Below are positions 1-9,527 of a DNA stretch of 64,000 bases, one piece after another. Position 1 is the first letter of the stretch, and every line of letters begins with the position of its first letter. The DNA comes from Chiayiivirga flava (GTDB lineage: Bacteria; Pseudomonadota; Gammaproteobacteria; Xanthomonadales; Xanthomonadaceae): contig NZ_JACHHP010000003.1 of assembly GCF_014202825.1 (NCBI RefSeq), positions 503,401 to 567,400 of the forward strand. The letters are read 5' to 3'. Under the pieces are notes generated by a model, which was given only the letters and a program-made list of their open reading frames with translations, had not been told where the DNA came from and ran no database searches. The translations under genes were made by a program, and so were the position numbers.

Positions 1-58
1 TGCCGAACGGCCGCGCGGTGAACGCGGCCCACCAGTACGACGGCGGCTTCGTCGTCAC
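1..58 (-). CDS. Partial conserved protein after the AAA+ ATPase (N-terminus only)
   Basis: A GTG codon at 58-56 overlaps the TGA stop of the AAA+ ATPase gene in a GTGA arrangement typical of translational coupling. The frame stays open to the window edge and reads V-T-T-K-P-P-S-Y-W-W-A-A-F-T-A-R-P-F-G. Only about 19 residues are present, so no function can be assigned. Its position suggests it is the third gene of the pspA/AAA module. The overlap and the plausible peptide are the only evidence. Confidence 0.45.
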   Translation of the reverse strand, partial: MTTKPPSYWWAAFTARPFG

Positions 59-1701
59 GCGGCGCCTCCGAGGTGGCGCAGCTCTTCGGGCACGAAGGCC
101 ATGTCGGTGGCTTCGCGGATGGCGATGCGCATCTGGAACTCCATCGTGTCGGGCGGCACCGGCGGCTGGTAGCCGTGCAGGCTCTGTTCGAGTGCGGCCA
201 ACGACTGCATCGGGCCGGTGCGCACCAGGCGATACACCTTCACCGCCAGCGCTTCGGCGGCACCCGGCGTGAGCAGGGTCGGCAGCGGCAGATGCGCGAT
301 CGCGTCGGCACCGGGCGCGATGTCGAAGCGCTTGAGCAGCGCGTTGAGCAGCGCTGCGCTCTCGGCCACGGTGGTGGTGGGCAGCAGGGGAATCTTCACG
401 TCGACGCGGCCCGGGCGCTTGAGATCGACTTCGATCAGGTCCGGGCGCGACGAGGCGAGGATCCACATCAGCCGGCCGCGGTTGTCCGAATCGCTCATTT
501 CCTGCGCGATCATCGAGTAGATGCGGCCGGACAGGCCGCTGTCGCTGCTGCCCGAGTCGCGCCGGCCGAGGGTCTGGTCGGCCTCGTCGACGAACACGAT
601 GCAGCGACCGAGCGCGCGGATCAGGCGGAAGATCTTCTCGAGGTTGCCTTCGCTCGATCCGACCCAGCGATCGCGGAAATTCTTGAGCTTGACCACCGGC
701 ACGCCGGCCTCGCCCGAGAGGCATTCGACGAGATACGTCTTGCCGGTGCCGACCGGCCCGCAGAACAGGTAACCCATCGGCAGCGCGCGCAGGTCGGCCG
801 CGCGCCACAGTGCGATGTCCTGGCGCAGCCAGGCCTTCAGCGCCGGTGTGGAGTGATAGTCGTCCAAGGTGCGGTGCGATTCGATGAACTCGATGAGATT
901 CGAGGCATCGCCTTCGATCAGCTCCTTCTTCGCCAGCGCCCAGTCCGTCGGCCCGAGCACCTTGCCCTCGTGCGCGCGGCGTTTCACCAAGCTCTGCAGC
1001 GCGCTCACGCTGACGCCGGACAGCGCGTCGGCGGCCTGTGCATCGCCCTGGTTCACATCGAAGGCGCGGGGATGGTCCACGCGCAACTGTGCGAGCGCGC
1101 GCTGCAGCACGGCGGCATCGGGCAGCGGCACGCGGATGCGCGACACGCGCGGGTTGAACGCGACCTGGGGATGCAGGTCGTTGAGGTTGTCGGCGATCAG
1201 CAGGGTGACGAAGTGCTGCTCGGCGAACGGTGCCTCGGAGGCGAGATCGCGCACCAGGCTTGCAAGGCCCGCGACCTCGAAATCGCCCTGGCGGCTGCCG
1301 GGCATCAGCTGGTCGGCGCCGCGCACGATGAAGGCGATGTGTTCGTCGTCGCCGCGCCCGAGCGCGCGCAGGTTGGCGCGGTAGCGCACGTAGCGCGCGA
1401 CCACCTCGACCGCGGCGCGCGGATCGCGCGGCCAGGGTTGCAGTTCCTTCGCCGCGGGCCACTGCTGCACGCGGTCGGCGCCGCGCAGCACCGCGAGGCC
1501 GTTGCCGGCGTCGTACGAGAACACGACGTGGAAGCCGGCGAGCAGTTGCGCATCGATGAATTTCGTGAGTCCGACGAGGTGGCCCTGCAGCGGGAAGCGG
1601 TCGGAGACCGCGCCGTACAGCACGAACTGGCTATGCGCGCCGCTTTCGTAGGCGAGGGCGAGCTCGCGGATCCAGGCGGGGCAGTCGGCGTCGAGCGTCA
1701 T
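55..1701 (-). CDS. AAA+ family ATPase, partner of a PspA/IM30 protein
   Basis: This 548-residue protein has a C-terminal AAA+ module: Walker A GPVGTGKT near residue 315, Walker B CIVFVDEAD near residue 365, and an SRPDLIEVDLKRPGR second-region-of-homology segment near 415. The first ~270 residues match no family I can name. I chose ATG 1701 (MTLDADCPAW) because the longer open frame upstream would be encoded by an intergenic repeat; no strong ribosome site is visible. It lies 358 bp downstream of the PspA-like gene on the same strand. PspA proteins are ESCRT-III-like membrane remodellers, so an AAA+ partner acting on PspA assemblies, as Vps4 does on ESCRT-III, is plausible. That role is inference. 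Confidence 0.8.
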   Translation of the reverse strand: MTLDADCPAWIRELALAYESGAHSQFVLYGAVSDRFPLQGHLVGLTKFIDAQLLAGFHVVFSYDAGNGLAVLRGADRVQQWPAAKELQPWPRDPRAAVEVVARYVRYRANLRALGRGDDEHIAFIVRGADQLMPGSRQGDFEVAGLASLVRDLASEAPFAEQHFVTLLIADNLNDLHPQVAFNPRVSRIRVPLPDAAVLQRALAQLRVDHPRAFDVNQGDAQAADALSGVSVSALQSLVKRRAHEGKVLGPTDWALAKKELIEGDASNLIEFIESHRTLDDYHSTPALKAWLRQDIALWRAADLRALPMGYLFCGPVGTGKTYLVECLSGEAGVPVVKLKNFRDRWVGSSEGNLEKIFRLIRALGRCIVFVDEADQTLGRRDSGSSDSGLSGRIYSMIAQEMSDSDNRGRLMWILASSRPDLIEVDLKRPGRVDVKIPLLPTTTVAESAALLNALLKRFDIAPGADAIAHLPLPTLLTPGAAEALAVKVYRLVRTGPMQSLAALEQSLHGYQPPVPPDTMEFQMRIAIREATDMAFVPEELRHLGGAA

Positions 1702-1805
1702 TGGGCGGTCGGTTTCGTGGCTCTTGAGGTGCTTCTCGCCGTCATGGAAAGGACGGAGGGCCGCAGGAACGATGGCGGAGGCTGACTCTTGCTTTGGCTT
1801 TTGAG

Positions 1806-2019
1806 CCCTTTCCCTTCCCCCTTGATGGGGGAAGGGTTGGGATGGGGGTGGCTCTTGATCCTGGTTCTCGAACGACTCGCGTTGGAAATCAGCGGCGGGC
1901 GGCAATCAATGTTCAGGCAGGCGCGATGGTGTAGTAACCACGGGTGGATCGGTCAGGACACGCCACGTGGCGGGCTTCGCCGGACCCTCTCCCCAACCCC
2001 TCTCCCGGGGGGAGAGGGG
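1806..2019. repeat. Pair of inverted C/T-rich palindromic repeats between pspA and the AAA gene
   Basis: Two related copies of a palindromic element face each other. One, at 1806-1848, is a TTCCCCC-TTGAT-GGGGGAA hairpin. The other, at 1984-2019, is CTCTCCCGGGGGGAGAG. Each has an adjoining CCCAACCC or GGGTTGGG segment, so together they form an inverted doublet around ~135 bp. This fills most of the 358-bp gap 1702-2059, where I see no gene. Hairpins of this kind are common in Lysobacterales genomes. They could end or stabilise the pspA transcript, but there is no U-run. Confidence 0.6.
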
Positions 2020-2059
2020 CTTTCGCTGGGCGGGCGGTGACGCGCACACGACGCGGACG

Positions 2060-2818
2060 CTACGCCGATTCGCTGCCCGCTTGCGGCGTCGCTGCGCCCA
2101 TCGTGCGCGATGTCGCCGGTGCCGCCGGCGCCGCGCCTTCGATGCTGAGGCCTTCGGCCGCGGCAAAGTCCGCCAGCGCCTGGTCCGCCAGTGCCTGCTG
2201 CTCGGATTCCTTGAGGTTGATGTCGGTCATGTCGACCGAATCTTTCGCCACGCGCGCGCGGCCGGCGGCCTTGGTGCGTTCCTCTTCCACCATCTCGTGC
2301 AGGCGGTTGAGGGTGTCGCCGGAGCCGCCGATGGTGCCGATCATGCCGGCGGCCATTTCGTTCATTTCGGCCAGCGCGTTTTTCATCTTCATGTCGTTGA
2401 TCGCGCCCTTGAGGCTTTCGATCTTGGCGCGCGCGGCGTTCATCGCCACGTCGCGGGCCTTGACGAGGTTCTTGTAGGTCTCGTCGGCCTGCGCGGCCTG
2501 CTTGCGGTTTTCGTCGAGCTCGCGCGTGACCGTCTGCAGGCGCAGCGCGAGCTGCGCGGCCGCGGCCTGGTTGCCGGCGCGCAGGTGCGCCTTGGTCTTG
2601 GCGCGCAGGTCCGCCTCGTCGGCCTCGAGCTTGCGCACCTGGCTCATCAGACGCTCGGCCAGCCCCGCGTGGGCGGCCAGACTCTGGTTGTAGCTGCCGA
2701 TCTGCTTGCGCAGGTTTTCCTGCTCCAGCTCCAGCAGGGCTTCGGGGTTGCGCTTCTCGATGCCCTTGATGAAGAGCGAAAAGAAGCCGCGGACGATATT
2801 GGCCAATCGGGTGAACAT
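2060..2818 (-). CDS. PspA/IM30 family membrane-stress protein
   Basis: The 252-residue product is nearly all charged heptad-like alpha helix with the usual PspA start (MFTRLANIVRGFFSLF, an amphipathic membrane-binding helix). Long coiled coils cover about 30-190, followed by an Ala-rich tail. The family binds stressed inner membranes and forms ESCRT-III-like polymers. I chose ATG 2818 because it begins at the conserved amphipathic helix; the longer frame has no family-like sequence. The AAA+ ATPase gene follows on the same strand. No PspF or PspBC gene is in view, and I found no sigma-54 promoter upstream, so control is probably unlike that of E. coli psp. Confidence 0.85.
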   Translation of the reverse strand: MFTRLANIVRGFFSLFIKGIEKRNPEALLELEQENLRKQIGSYNQSLAAHAGLAERLMSQVRKLEADEADLRAKTKAHLRAGNQAAAAQLALRLQTVTRELDENRKQAAQADETYKNLVKARDVAMNAARAKIESLKGAINDMKMKNALAEMNEMAAGMIGTIGGSGDTLNRLHEMVEEERTKAAGRARVAKDSVDMTDINLKESEQQALADQALADFAAAEGLSIEGAAPAAPATSRTMGAATPQAGSESA

Positions 2819-3097
2819 GCCGGCTCCGTCGGAGGGTGGACGCGGGGATTCTCGCAGCTTCCGGCCGCGAAGTGGGCGCAGATGCCTGTCAGGACGCGGT
2901 TTCGCCGCGAACGTGACGGCCGCCACCTTCCCACGCGGAACGGCACGGCGCGGGGACAGGCGGGCACTCGCTGAGCCGCGCGCTGCCTTGCTGCGTACGC
3001 CTTGGCAACGACGGCGCAGAACGGGCGCTGCGCCGCTCCGTCCGACACATCACACCACGACGCCAACACGACACCACGACACCACGAGGGGACCGCC

Positions 3098-3550
3098 ATG
3101 ACGACGAAAACGCGGATGCTGGCCTGTCTGTGCATCGCACTCCTGCCGCAGCTTGCGGCGCACGCGGCGACCGCATCGACACGCCTGGAGACGGTGGACG
3201 ACAAGGTGCTGCGCGACAGCACGACCGGACTGCGCTGGATGCGCAAGGACAGCGGCTACGCGGTCGACTGGTTCGCCGCGCGCGACTACTGCGCCAAGCT
3301 CGGCCCCGGCTGGCGCCTGCCCGCGGCGGACGAGCTCGACCGCATCGGCGAAGCCGTTCGCGCCGTCACCGCCGGCTGCAGTGGCACGGCCTGCGCCGCA
3401 GCGTCGCCGCTGAAGCTCGGAGACGGCTGGATCTGGAGCGACACGTTCAACGGCATATCCGATGCCATCGCCGTGAACCTGCTGCGCGGCGAGCGGCAGG
3501 TGACCTATCGCGCCAAACGCCAGCGCGCGCTGTGCGTCGGCGGCGCGTGA
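3098..3550 (+). CDS. Secreted DUF1566 (Lcl C-terminal)-like protein
   Basis: The 150-residue protein has a cleavable signal peptide (MTTKTRMLACLCIALLPQLA, predicted cut after AHA) and one DUF1566-like domain. The family signature is visible: VLRDSTTGLRWMR, then WFAARDYCAKL, WRLPAADEL, WIWSDTF and a final ALCV. Such domains occur in exported or surface proteins of unknown role, related to formylglycine-enzyme and lectin-like folds. A GAGGGG ribosome site sits about 8 nt before ATG 3098. The 40 bp before it are a short CACGACACCA tandem repeat. It appears monocistronic, divergent from pspA and 96 bp before the response regulator. Confidence 0.7.
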   Translation: MTTKTRMLACLCIALLPQLAAHAATASTRLETVDDKVLRDSTTGLRWMRKDSGYAVDWFAARDYCAKLGPGWRLPAADELDRIGEAVRAVTAGCSGTACAAASPLKLGDGWIWSDTFNGISDAIAVNLLRGERQVTYRAKRQRALCVGGA

Positions 3551-3646
3551 TCCGGGCCGCGGCGATGCCGCGCCGCGCGAGGGCCGGCACGTTATCCTTG
3601 GCACGATCTGCGCGGACGGCCGTCCGTGCGGAAGCCCGGGGCTGAC

Positions 3647-4288
3647 ATGATCCGCGTCTATCTGATCGACGACCACGAACTGGTGCGCACCGGCTTCCGG
3701 CTGGTGCTGTCGCAGCAGACCGACATCGTCGTGTGCGGCGAGGCGGGCACGGGCGAGGACGCGCTCGCGGCGCTGCGCGACGTGAAGCCGGACGTGGTGC
3801 TGTGCGACCTGCATCTGCCCGGCATCAGCGGCCTGGAGGTGACCGAGCGCATCGTGCGCGGCGGCTGGCAGATGCGCGTGATCGTCGTGTCGGTGCAGGA
3901 AGACGGCCCGATGCCGCGCCGCCTGCTCGAAGCCGGCGCCAGCGGCTACCTCAGCAAGGGCGCGCCGGCCAGCGAGCTGCTGCGCGCGATCCGCGACGTG
4001 GCGCGCGGCAAGCGGTACCTGGGCGTGTCCATCGCGCAGCAGCTGGCGTTCGGCAGCCTCGCGGCCGAGTCGTCACCGTTCGATGCGTTGTCGCCGCGCG
4101 AGATCGAGGTGGCGATGATGCTGGTGCAGGGGCTGCGCATGGCCGAGATCGGCAAACGCCTGAACCTCAGTGCCAAGACCATCGCCACGCACAAGTACAA
4201 CCTGTTCGAGAAGCTCGGCCACGACAGCGTCGCCGCACTGACGAAGCTTGCGCTGCAGCACGGACTGATCGAGACCGGAAACGCCTAG
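3647..4288 (+). CDS. uvrY: GacA/UvrY-type response regulator
   Basis: The 213-residue protein has a receiver domain (1-120) with acidic pocket DDH at 10-12, phospho-acceptor Asp in VLCDLHLPG, a conserved Ser/Thr in VVSVQ and Lys in YLSKG. It ends with a LuxR-type helix-turn-helix (150-205; LSPREIEVAMMLVQG and LNLSAKTIATHKYNLFEKLG). Length and sequence fit GacA/UvrY/SirA, which in gammaproteobacteria activates CsrA-antagonising small RNAs in response to BarA/GacS. Start ATG 3647 begins directly at the receiver. The usual neighbour uvrC is absent; the 3' end faces the rne terminator. Orthology to UvrY rather than another NarL-family regulator is likely but unproven. Confidence 0.85.
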   Translation: MIRVYLIDDHELVRTGFRLVLSQQTDIVVCGEAGTGEDALAALRDVKPDVVLCDLHLPGISGLEVTERIVRGGWQMRVIVVSVQEDGPMPRRLLEAGASGYLSKGAPASELLRAIRDVARGKRYLGVSIAQQLAFGSLAAESSPFDALSPREIEVAMMLVQGLRMAEIGKRLNLSAKTIATHKYNLFEKLGHDSVAALTKLALQHGLIETGNA

Positions 4289-4389
4289 TGTGCGGCTGCG
4301 CGGCCCAGGTCCGGGCGCGCGCAGACCGTGGCCAGCGCGTCGACCGTTGGCGCAGAGCGGGCAGAGCAGGTCTACGCCTCGGATGCGGT

Positions 4390-4414
4390 CCCGGCCCGCG
4401 GTGCGCGGGCCGGG
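4390..4414 (-). terminator. GC-rich hairpin after rne
   Basis: A perfect 11-bp inverted repeat (CCCGGCCCGCG / CGCGGGCCGGG) with a GTG loop lies 9 bp beyond the rne stop codon and about 100 bp beyond the convergent response-regulator gene. There is no U-run on either strand. It is therefore better read as a 3'-end stabilising hairpin or shared weak terminator than as a classical intrinsic terminator. Confidence 0.5.
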
Positions 4415-4423
4415 CGTGGCGCA

Positions 4424-7400
4424 TCAGACGTTTTTCGGCGCGTCCGCCGGGTCGGCAGCGAGATCGTCGGGCGCCGCATCCTTCGGCGGCGCGGGTGTCG
4501 GCTGCGGCGCCGCTGCCGTCGCGGCGACGGCTGCCTTCGGCATGTCGGGCGGGGGGACGAGCACGGCCGATTCGCTGCGCAGCGGCGGTGCGTAGAGCGC
4601 GCTCGCCACTGCGTGCGCGATCGAGGCGCGTGGTGTCGGCGCCGGCGCCGGCGCCGGTGCGACCGACGTCGGCGCGGTCCCCGGACGCGCATCGGGCGCC
4701 GCGGCGCGCGGTGCCGGCTCCCGCGACGGCACGGCCGGTGCGTCGCCCGCGGGCGGAACGGCGGCGCGTGGCGCGGAGGCGGGTGCTGCCGTGCCCTCGG
4801 CCGCGTTCGCTTCGCCGCCGGCCGGCCGGGACGCGGTGCTGCTCGCCGTGATGGAGGCGACGGCGGCTGCCGGTGCCTCGGCCGCGTGCGTTGTCGGCGA
4901 CGCACGCGGTGCCGCGACCGCGGCCGCGTTCGCAACGGCCCGCTCCGACGCGGACGACAGCGATGGCGCGTTAACCGCGGCGCTCGGCGCAGGCGCGACC
5001 GGCGAAGCGGGGATCAGGGAGGCCGCCTCGGGCACGGAGGCGCGGTCGGCAGGCGGGGTCGATGCTGCGGGCGGCGTCGGCGAAGGAGCCGGAGCCGCCG
5101 CCGGCGCCGGCGCCGGTGCGGGCACGCGGGACGGGGCCGGAACGTGCGGCGATGCCGACGCTGGCGGTGCTGCGACCGCCGAGGCCGGTGACGTGACGCC
5201 GCCGGACGCAGTATTCGCCTCGGCATCGTGCGACGCCGGTGCCGGGCTGTCTGCGGTCGACCGCGACGCGGGTCGCGCGGTGCTGCCGCTCTCCGATGCG
5301 TCGACCGACGGCGGCGTGGCGCTCGCGCGTGCGGTCGAAGCGACCGCCGCATCTGCCGCCACCGGAACGTCGGTCGAGCCTGCCGCGGCCGTCGTCGTCG
5401 CGGCTGCGGCCGTTGCAACCGGAGCCGGCGCCACGGCAGCGCGGGATGCAGGAGCCGGAGCCGGCGCGGGTGCGGGTGCCGGCGCGGGTGCCGGCGCAGG
5501 CCGCGGCGCGTGTGCCGATGCAGTCGATGCAGCCGGGACGACGCCATCGGCCGCATCACCCGTGCGCGCGGTGGAGACGGGACGCGGCGCCGACGCGGTT
5601 GCAGCGCCCGACGTTGCCGCCGTCGGGAGCGTCATTTCCTCGTCGTCCTCGTCCTCGTCGTCGAAGTCAAGCTCGCTCTGGCCGGCGACGCCGGCGGTGC
5701 CGCTGTCGGTCGTTGCGCCATCCTGGCGTCGACGGCGGCGACCGCCGCGGCGGCCGCGACGGCGGCGTGCCGGCGTGCCGTCGCCGTCGGCATGCGCTGG
5801 CGCGTCGGTGTTCTCGGTTGCGGCCGTGGTGCCGCTCGCTTGCGCGGCCTCCGCGGCAATGGACGCGTCGGGCGCCGCCGACGGCGGAAGCGACACCGTG
5901 CCGGCGGCGCTCAGAGCCTCGTCCGCCACCGCGAGCGATGCGGTCGCCGCTGCCGGACGCGGCTCGCGCGGAGTGTCCTTGCGGGCGTCGCCGGCATCCT
6001 TGTTGCGGCCGCCATCGTTGCGCTGCGCATCGGCCGCGCGCGGCTCGCGCGCCTGGCGCGATTGCTGGCGGGCTTCACGCTGTTCGCGACGCTGCTGTTC
6101 GCGCTGCTTCTGCGCCTCGCTCTGGCCGCTGCCGTTCTGAGCGGCGGCGGGCTGCGCCTTCTGCGACGCAGCTGCCTGCTGCGTGCCGCCTTGCGCGCCT
6201 TGCGCGTTGCGTCCGCCCTGCGACGACGAGCCGCTGCGGTTGCGTTCGCCGCGGTGACCGTCGCGGCGCTGTCCGTCGCGGCCGCCATCGCGCCCGTCTC
6301 GGCGCGAATCGTTGCGGCCACCGCGCGCTTCATGGCGCTTCTCGCCGCCGGCAGCGGGCTTTGCGGGTGTCGCCGCCGGGGCAGGGGCGCCGCGGAAGAA
6401 CCGGATCATGCGCGAGAACAGGCCTTCGCTCGATGTCGGCACGGCCACGGGCGCGGTCGCCACCGGCGCGGGCGCCGGCTCCGCCACATCCTCGCGTTCG
6501 GCGCGCACCGGCGCGGGCGCATGCGGCTTCACCGCAGTCACCGCCGGCAGCACCGGGATGTTCAGCTGCGCCTTCGTCAGCGCGTGCGTTTCCTGGCGGC
6601 GCGGCGTCACTCGGTGGTAGCTCGGGCGCGCGTTTTCCTCGACCAGTTCGTTCTCGCGCAGGCGCTGCACGTTGAAGTGCGGCGTTTCCATCTGCGAGTC
6701 GGCCACGATGATCACCGGCACGTCGTGCCGCTTCTCGATCTCGGCGATGCCGCGGCGCTTCTCGTTCAGCAGATAGTTCGCGATCTGGTGCGGAACCTGC
6801 ACCAGCACCTGCGCGGTGTTGTCCTTCATCGCCTGTTCTTCGATCAGGCGGATGATCGACAGCGACAGCGACTCCACGCTGCGCATGCGACCGTGGCCCT
6901 CGCAGCGCGGGCACACGATCTGGCTCGATTCGCCCAGGCTCGGACGCAACCGCTGGCGGCTCATCTCCAGCAGGCCGAAACGCGAGATGCGCCCCACCTG
7001 CACGCGCGCGCGGTCGTGCTTGAGCGCGTTCGCGAGACGGTTCTCGACATCGCGCTGGTGCTTGTTGGAGCTCATGTCGATGAAATCGATGACCACGAGG
7101 CCGCCGAGATCGCGCAGGCGCATCTGGCGGGCGGCCTCTTCCGCGGCTTCGAGGTTGGTGTTGAACGCCGTTTCCTCGATGTCGCCGCCCTTGGTGGCGC
7201 GCGCGGAGTTCACGTCGATGGCGGTCAGCGCCTCGGTCTGGTCGACAACGATCGAGCCGCCGGACGGCAGCCGCACCGTGCGCTCGTACGCGCCCTCGAT
7301 CTGCGATTCGATCTGGTAGCGGTTGAACAGCGGCGTGCTGTCCTTGTACTGCTTGAGCTTCTTCAGATTCTGCGGCATCACCTGCTGCACGAACTCGCGG

Positions 7401-8116
7401 GCGTCGTTGTAGACCTCCTCGCTGTCGATGAGGATCTCGCCCACGTCGGCGCGCAGGTAGTCGCGCAGCGCGCGGATGATGAGGCGCGATTCCTGGTAGA
7501 TCAGGAACGGGGCGGGCTTGGACAGCGCGGCGTCGGTGATCGCCTTCCAGGCCTGCAGTAGGTAGTCGAGGTCCCACTGCAGCTCTTCCGCGTCGCGGCC
7601 AACGCCGGCGGTGCGGATGATGATCCCCATGTCGTCGGGGATGTTGAGCTGGTCCATCGCCTCCTTCAGCGCGGCGCGGTCGTCGCCTTCGATGCGGCGC
7701 GACACGCCGCCGGCGCGCGGGCTGTTGGGCATCAGCACCATGTAGCGGCCGGCCAGCGAAATGAACGTGGTCAGGGCCGCGCCCTTGTTGCCGCGTTCTT
7801 CCTTGTCGACCTGCACCACCACTTCCTGGCCTTCGCGCAGGAGTTCCTTGATGGTGGCCTTGTTCGGATTCACCCCGTCGATGAAGTAGTCCGACGAGAT
7901 TTCCTTCAGCGGCAGGAAACCGTGGCGCTCGCCGCCGTATTCCACGAACGCCGCTTCCAGCGACGGTTCCAGCCGCGTGATGCGGCCCTTGTAGATGTTG
8001 GACTTCTTCTGTTCCTTCGACGGTTGCTCGATGTCGATGTCGTACAGGTTCTGTCCGTCGACGATGGCGACGCGCAGCTCTTCCTGCTGCGTCGCGTTGA
8101 TCAGCATTCTCTTCAT
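4424..8116 (-). CDS. rne: Ribonuclease E
   Basis: The 1230-residue protein begins [20 protein letters not shown], the canonical RNase E start. It carries the S1 domain (about 35-125), 5'-sensor and RNase H-like segments, the DNase I-like catalytic region ([10 protein letters not shown] and VVIDFIDM hold the two metal-binding Asp), and the zinc link CPRCEGHGR near 405. After ~520 the protein is low-complexity: an amphipathic membrane-anchor-like helix ([13 protein letters not shown], about 565), Arg-rich RNA-binding blocks ([14 protein letters not shown]), an acidic patch, then several hundred Ala/Pro-rich residues. It makes 5'-monophosphate-sensitive cuts in mRNA decay and rRNA/tRNA maturation and scaffolds the degradosome. 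ATG 8116 is chosen over GTG 8134 because the ribosome site AGGAAT lies between them. It is divergent from rluC. Confidence 0.97.
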   Translation of the reverse strand: MKRMLINATQQEELRVAIVDGQNLYDIDIEQPSKEQKKSNIYKGRITRLEPSLEAAFVEYGGERHGFLPLKEISSDYFIDGVNPNKATIKELLREGQEVVVQVDKEERGNKGAALTTFISLAGRYMVLMPNSPRAGGVSRRIEGDDRAALKEAMDQLNIPDDMGIIIRTAGVGRDAEELQWDLDYLLQAWKAITDAALSKPAPFLIYQESRLIIRALRDYLRADVGEILIDSEEVYNDAREFVQQVMPQNLKKLKQYKDSTPLFNRYQIESQIEGAYERTVRLPSGGSIVVDQTEALTAIDVNSARATKGGDIEETAFNTNLEAAEEAARQMRLRDLGGLVVIDFIDMSSNKHQRDVENRLANALKHDRARVQVGRISRFGLLEMSRQRLRPSLGESSQIVCPRCEGHGRMRSVESLSLSIIRLIEEQAMKDNTAQVLVQVPHQIANYLLNEKRRGIAEIEKRHDVPVIIVADSQMETPHFNVQRLRENELVEENARPSYHRVTPRRQETHALTKAQLNIPVLPAVTAVKPHAPAPVRAEREDVAEPAPAPVATAPVAVPTSSEGLFSRMIRFFRGAPAPAATPAKPAAGGEKRHEARGGRNDSRRDGRDGGRDGQRRDGHRGERNRSGSSSQGGRNAQGAQGGTQQAAASQKAQPAAAQNGSGQSEAQKQREQQRREQREARQQSRQAREPRAADAQRNDGGRNKDAGDARKDTPREPRPAAATASLAVADEALSAAGTVSLPPSAAPDASIAAEAAQASGTTAATENTDAPAHADGDGTPARRRRGRRGGRRRRRQDGATTDSGTAGVAGQSELDFDDEDEDDEEMTLPTAATSGAATASAPRPVSTARTGDAADGVVPAASTASAHAPRPAPAPAPAPAPAPAPAPASRAAVAPAPVATAAAATTTAAAGSTDVPVAADAAVASTARASATPPSVDASESGSTARPASRSTADSPAPASHDAEANTASGGVTSPASAVAAPPASASPHVPAPSRVPAPAPAPAAAPAPSPTPPAASTPPADRASVPEAASLIPASPVAPAPSAAVNAPSLSSASERAVANAAAVAAPRASPTTHAAEAPAAAVASITASSTASRPAGGEANAAEGTAAPASAPRAAVPPAGDAPAVPSREPAPRAAAPDARPGTAPTSVAPAPAPAPTPRASIAHAVASALYAPPLRSESAVLVPPPDMPKAAVAATAAAPQPTPAPPKDAAPDDLAADPADAPKNV

Positions 8117-8527
8117 TGGATTGTCATTCCTCACGCGCTCTCACCGCGAGGAACGCCGGGGGTCCGCGCCCGACATCGGGAGGCGACCGCCGCGCCTTGG
8201 CGCAGGCCGTCGCCGTGCAGATTCACCAGCGCCTCAAACCGCCGGGCATTCACCCGCGGGAGCGCTATTCAAAACAAAACAAAAAAACCAAATTCCGGAT
8301 CGCGCGCCTGGCGCACGACCGGATCCCTGCCGGACACCCTTGCGTCGGAGCGCCCGTGCGGACTGCCTGCTTCGGAACAGTCGCGATGCGTTTAAACTCG
8401 CTGTCGTGCCGGGCACGACGCGGTGGTTGAACGCATGCGGACCTGCCCCGAAACTCGCGCCACCCGCTGAAGATTTGTTGTGCAAATCTTTGAGCGTGAA
8501 GCGAAATCAGACCTTTCTCGCCCCTTC
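8117..8527 (-). promoter_or_regulatory. Long 5' leader of rne
   Basis: About 410 bp separate the likely rne promoter from its start codon, and no gene is visible in them. In the rne direction the leader holds a 7-bp hairpin (8471-8489, AGATTTG/CAAATCT), a 17-bp palindrome around 8403-8419 (GTCGTGCC/GGCACGAC), a strong hairpin plus U-tract (8281-8324), and a GC-rich stretch before the ribosome site. E. coli rne also has a long structured leader (361 nt) through which RNase E controls its own mRNA. A comparable leader here is expected, but its elements are not recognisably the E. coli ones. Confidence 0.55.
8281..8324 (-). terminator. Intrinsic-terminator-like hairpin inside the rne leader
   Basis: On the minus strand TCCGG-TCGTGCGCC pairs with GGCGCGCGA-CCGGA (about 13 pairs, one bulged base and one G-U). 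It is followed by AATTTGG and seven T, then two TTTTG blocks. The structure is oriented with rne and lies about 165 nt before its start codon. Since rluC runs the other way, the only transcript it can act on is the rne leader or a short RNA initiated in that leader. It could be an attenuator or the end of a ~200-nt leader RNA. Confidence 0.5.
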
Positions 8528-8536
8528 AGTGTAGCA
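8528..8536 (-). promoter_or_regulatory. Putative extended -10 promoter of rne
   Basis: The minus strand reads TGCTACACT, an extended -10 (TGn plus TACACT). It would start transcription just upstream of the leader, giving a ~400-nt 5' UTR. No convincing -35 is visible at 17 bp, which is usual for extended -10 promoters. It overlaps the translation-start region of divergent rluC. Confidence 0.35.
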
Positions 8537-8541
8537 ATCGA

Positions 8542-9507
8542 ATGACAATGGCGGCAAACGGGCCCAAAACCCCGTCGACGGGGGTGCGTCTGGTCCGGGT
8601 CGATCCTGAACGGGCCGGACAGCGCATCGACAATTTTTTGCTCGGGCAGCTCAAGGGTGCGCCCAGGTCGTTGATTTATCGCATATTGCGTACCGGCGAG
8701 GTGCGCATCGACGGCCGCCGGGCCAAGCCGGACACGCGCCTTGCCGGTGGCGAGGAGGTGCGCATTCCGCCCGTGCGCCTGGAGGCCCCGACCGACCACG
8801 GCGAGCCACCGAGCGGGCCGATGGAGCGCGTGGCCGAGAGCATCGTCTACGAGGACCGTGCCCTGCTGGCCCTGAACAAGCCCAGCGGCATCGCCACCCA
8901 CGGCGGCAGCGGCATCAGCTTCGGCGTCATCGAACTGTTGCGCAACCTGCGGCCGGACCAACCGCTGGAACTGGTTCACCGGCTCGACCGGGACACGAGC
9001 GGGCTGCTGGTGATCGCCAAGAAACGCTCGGCCCTGACCGAGCTGCAGCGGCTCATCCGCGAAGGCCTGCTCGAGAAGCGCTACCTGACCTTGCTTGTGG
9101 GCGCGCTGCCGCAGAAAAAGTTCAGCGTCAACCAGCCGCTGCTGAAGTCCACGCTGCAGGGCGGCGAGCGCATGGTGCGGGTCGATCCGCAGGGCAAGGC
9201 ATCGCTGAGCCACTTCCGCCTGATCGAAGGGGCCGGGGCGCACAGCTACACCGAGGTGAAGATTGACACCGGCCGCACGCACCAGATCCGCGTGCATTCG
9301 GCGTTTGCCGGTCACCCGGTCGCGGGCGACGACAAGTACGGCGACAAGGCGGCGAACCGCGTGCTGAAGCAGGCCGGACTCAAACGCCTGTTCCTGCATG
9401 CCGCGTCGCTGAAGTTCGCGCTGAAGGACGGCGAACAGGAGTACGTGCTGAACGCGCCGCTGCCGGACGAGCTGAAGAACGTGCTGGAACGGCTGGACAA
9501 GGACTGA
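8542..9507 (+). CDS. rluC: 23S rRNA pseudouridine(955/2504/2580) synthase
   Basis: The 321-residue protein has an N-terminal S4 RNA-binding domain (about 20-85) and the RluA-type catalytic domain with the active-site motif HRLDRDTSGLLV (catalytic Asp) near residue 150 and GRTHQIRVH near 250. RluC isomerises three uridines of 23S rRNA. Divergent rne-rluC order is conserved in many gammaproteobacteria and supports RluC over other RluA-family members. Two ATGs lie 6 bp apart (8542 and 8548), and neither has a clear Shine-Dalgarno sequence. I kept the first. Confidence 0.93.
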   Translation: MTMAANGPKTPSTGVRLVRVDPERAGQRIDNFLLGQLKGAPRSLIYRILRTGEVRIDGRRAKPDTRLAGGEEVRIPPVRLEAPTDHGEPPSGPMERVAESIVYEDRALLALNKPSGIATHGGSGISFGVIELLRNLRPDQPLELVHRLDRDTSGLLVIAKKRSALTELQRLIREGLLEKRYLTLLVGALPQKKFSVNQPLLKSTLQGGERMVRVDPQGKASLSHFRLIEGAGAHSYTEVKIDTGRTHQIRVHSAFAGHPVAGDDKYGDKAANRVLKQAGLKRLFLHAASLKFALKDGEQEYVLNAPLPDELKNVLERLDKD

Positions 9508-9527
9508 CCGCGTCGCGGGCGTTCCGC

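Noticed and set aside
4791..7561. Long Ala/Arg-rich open frames opposite rne
   Set aside because: They are antisense shadows of the GC-rich, low-complexity rne tail. No ribosome site, family motif or sensible composition supports them.
8117..8134. GTG 8134 as rne start
   Set aside because: The ribosome site AGGAAT lies downstream of it, and family proteins start at MKRML.
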